Positions 62,919 to 64,000 of a DNA stretch of 64,000 nt are shown one piece after another. The notes under the pieces are model-generated. The model did not search any database and was not told the origin of the DNA. It was given only the letters and a program-made list of their open reading frames with translations. Position numbers and translations under genes: made by a program. Each line of letters begins with the position of its first letter. The first letter of the stretch is position 1. Source of the DNA: Geobacter sp. OR-1 (GTDB lineage: Bacteria; Desulfobacterota; Desulfuromonadia; Geobacterales; DSM-12255); assembly GCF_000813145.1 (NCBI RefSeq), contig NZ_BAZF01000008.1, forward strand, positions 62,001 to 126,000, given 5' to 3'.

Positions 62919-64000
62919 TCAGGCCGCCTTGAACTGCCCCACCAGCGTCTGCAAGCTGCCGGCAAGGCAGGCCAGTCGCGACGATGCCTCCGCAGACTCC
63001 TGGGCACCGCTTGCAGTGCGATAGACCACCTCGGTTACCTTCTGGATGCTGCTGCTGATCTCGTTTGTCGTAATTGTCTGTTGCTCGGCTGCCGTGGCAA
63101 TCTGCCCCACCTGGAGACTCACAGCATTAATTTCTTCCAGGATCTCCTGAAGCGCTTGGCCGGAGCTGGCAGCCTCGGCGCTCCCCTGCTGAACCTCACG
63201 AACCCCTTCCTCCATGATCGCCACTGCACCTTTGGTCTCGGTCTGAATCCCTCTGATCATCGCGCTGATCTCCCTGGTGGCCTTGGTGGTCCGTTCGGAA
63301 AGCGCCCGCACCTCGTCGGCGACCACCGCAAACCCTCGTCCCTGCTCGCCTGCCCTGGCCGCTTCTATGGCAGCGTTGAGCGCCAACAGGTTGGTCTGTT
63401 CGGCGATATCCTCTATAGTGCCGATTATGGCCCCGATCTGGTCGCTTCGCTCGCCGAGCGCCTCCACGGTCTTAGAGGTGGCTTGAACCTTTTCCTCGAT
63501 CCGCTGCATTACTGCCACGGTCTGTCCCACGACTGCGGTCCCGGTATTGGTGGCATTATCAGCCCGCTTACCCCCTTCCGCTGCCATCATACAGTTCTGG
63601 GCGATTTCGCCGGCCGTGGCAGCCATCTCCTCGCTGGCCGTGGCAACGGTCACGGTCTGCATAGCTACCTGTTCCGCATCGCCGGCGATCCGCTCCGCCG
63701 TGGAGTTGAGCTGGCTCGCGGCAGTGGCCACTTCATGGGCGTTTGCCGCAACCTGCGCTATGGCGCTCCCCACATCACCGAGCATCTTGTTGAGCGAGCC
63801 TGAAAGCATGCCGATCTCGTCTCGGCCCGTGCATCTGACCCGTACCGACAGATCACCGGTGGCGGCATTTGCCAGCACATCGCTCATGTGGTTAATCGGG
63901 GCACAGATCCTGTTTGCAAAGAGGGTAGCGGCAATCAGACCCAACAGTATGAGGAGAGCCGCGATAGCTATGATTTGCCAGGTAAGCCGGTTGATCACAC
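62919..64000 (-). CDS. Methyl-accepting chemotaxis protein, partial (N-terminus beyond right edge)
   Basis: About 360 residues of a chemoreceptor read from the right edge. It begins inside a membrane helix ([23 protein letters not shown]), then a HAMP domain (residues ~25-80: [22 protein letters not shown]) and a complete signalling domain with the hairpin tip [42 protein letters not shown]. The ligand-binding part and first membrane helix must be encoded beyond 64000. The C-terminus ends [10 protein letters not shown] with no CheR/CheB-tether pentapeptide. The isolated cheD in this window could act on it. Confidence 0.93.
   Translation of the reverse strand, partial: VINRLTWQIIAIAALLILLGLIAATLFANRICAPINHMSDVLANAATGDLSVRVRCTGRDEIGMLSGSLNKMLGDVGSAIAQVAANAHEVATAASQLNSTAERIAGDAEQVAMQTVTVATASEEMAATAGEIAQNCMMAAEGGKRADNATNTGTAVVGQTVAVMQRIEEKVQATSKTVEALGERSDQIGAIIGTIEDIAEQTNLLALNAAIEAARAGEQGRGFAVVADEVRALSERTTKATREISAMIRGIQTETKGAVAIMEEGVREVQQGSAEAASSGQALQEILEEINAVSLQVGQIATAAEQQTITTNEISSSIQKVTEVVYRTASGAQESAEASSRLACLAGSLQTLVGQFKAA

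Overview
The window reads as chromosomal DNA of a Gram-negative, GC-rich delta-type bacterium (Desulfuromonadota), most likely Geobacteraceae. This is inferred from the mix of genes: rubrerythrin and ferritin-like proteins, an octaheme c-type cytochrome, many stand-alone response regulators, an isolated cheD, dusB followed by an NtrB/NtrC pair, and a dispersed inverted-repeat element of the kind scattered through Geobacter genomes. No tRNA, rRNA, CRISPR array, insertion sequence or prophage was recognised. The region is densely coding and mostly housekeeping, with one striking accessory operon.

Layout. 1-9.6 kb: end of a secreted protein gene, hflX, fabI, a GAF-GAF-HD-GYP phosphodiesterase, dusB-ntrB-ntrC, isochorismatase-like hydrolase, rubrerythrin. 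9.6-17.8 kb (mostly minus strand): a FabMG-like protein, dnaB, recO, dfrA, cheD (plus), mutS2, an ArfB-like release factor, a 121-bp repeat element, a YaaR-family gene. 17.9-24.6 kb: small zinc-ribbon and secreted proteins, sfsA, a PhnA/YjdM-type protein, polA with a 58-codon partner, an Hsp20. 24.6-32.4 kb: larE-Rrf2 pair, a MidA-type methyltransferase, a HAD-ferritin-like-aspartase operon, a NifU-type scaffold, cardiolipin synthase, and a MshEN-REC fusion.

32.4-49.8 kb is the cell-envelope block. A MacAB-like efflux operon (minus) is divergent from a plus-strand operon of an AsmA/YdbH-like protein (split by one extra G in a 7-G run), a lipoprotein with YdbL (DUF1318)-like features, and a 2750-residue exported protein with a beta-propeller, long TPR solenoid, an apparently dead CHAT-like domain and a C-terminal CHAT domain with an intact His/Cys dyad. 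An SH3b protein and an M48 metalloprotease follow. This operon is the best candidate for an undescribed system: a periplasmic caspase-like protease coupled to an inter-membrane lipid-bridge module.

49.8-64 kb: a probable structured small RNA with its own promoter and terminator, a DUF362 ferredoxin, REC-PilZ regulator, xerC, an octaheme nitrite reductase preceded by an FNR/HcpR-type palindrome, a REC-PAS-GGDEF cyclase, bamD, a NosL-like copper protein, typA, a TIGR02757 Fe-S protein, a DUF1566 exported protein, a frameshifted O-antigen ligase gene, and the C-terminal part of a chemoreceptor running off the right edge.

Recurring themes are cyclic-di-GMP signalling (HD-GYP, GGDEF, PilZ, MshEN), Fe-S/redox biology and envelope maintenance. 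Two genes (AsmA-like and ligase) are each broken by a single-base shift at or beside a homopolymer, so assembly error must be excluded before calling them pseudogenes.
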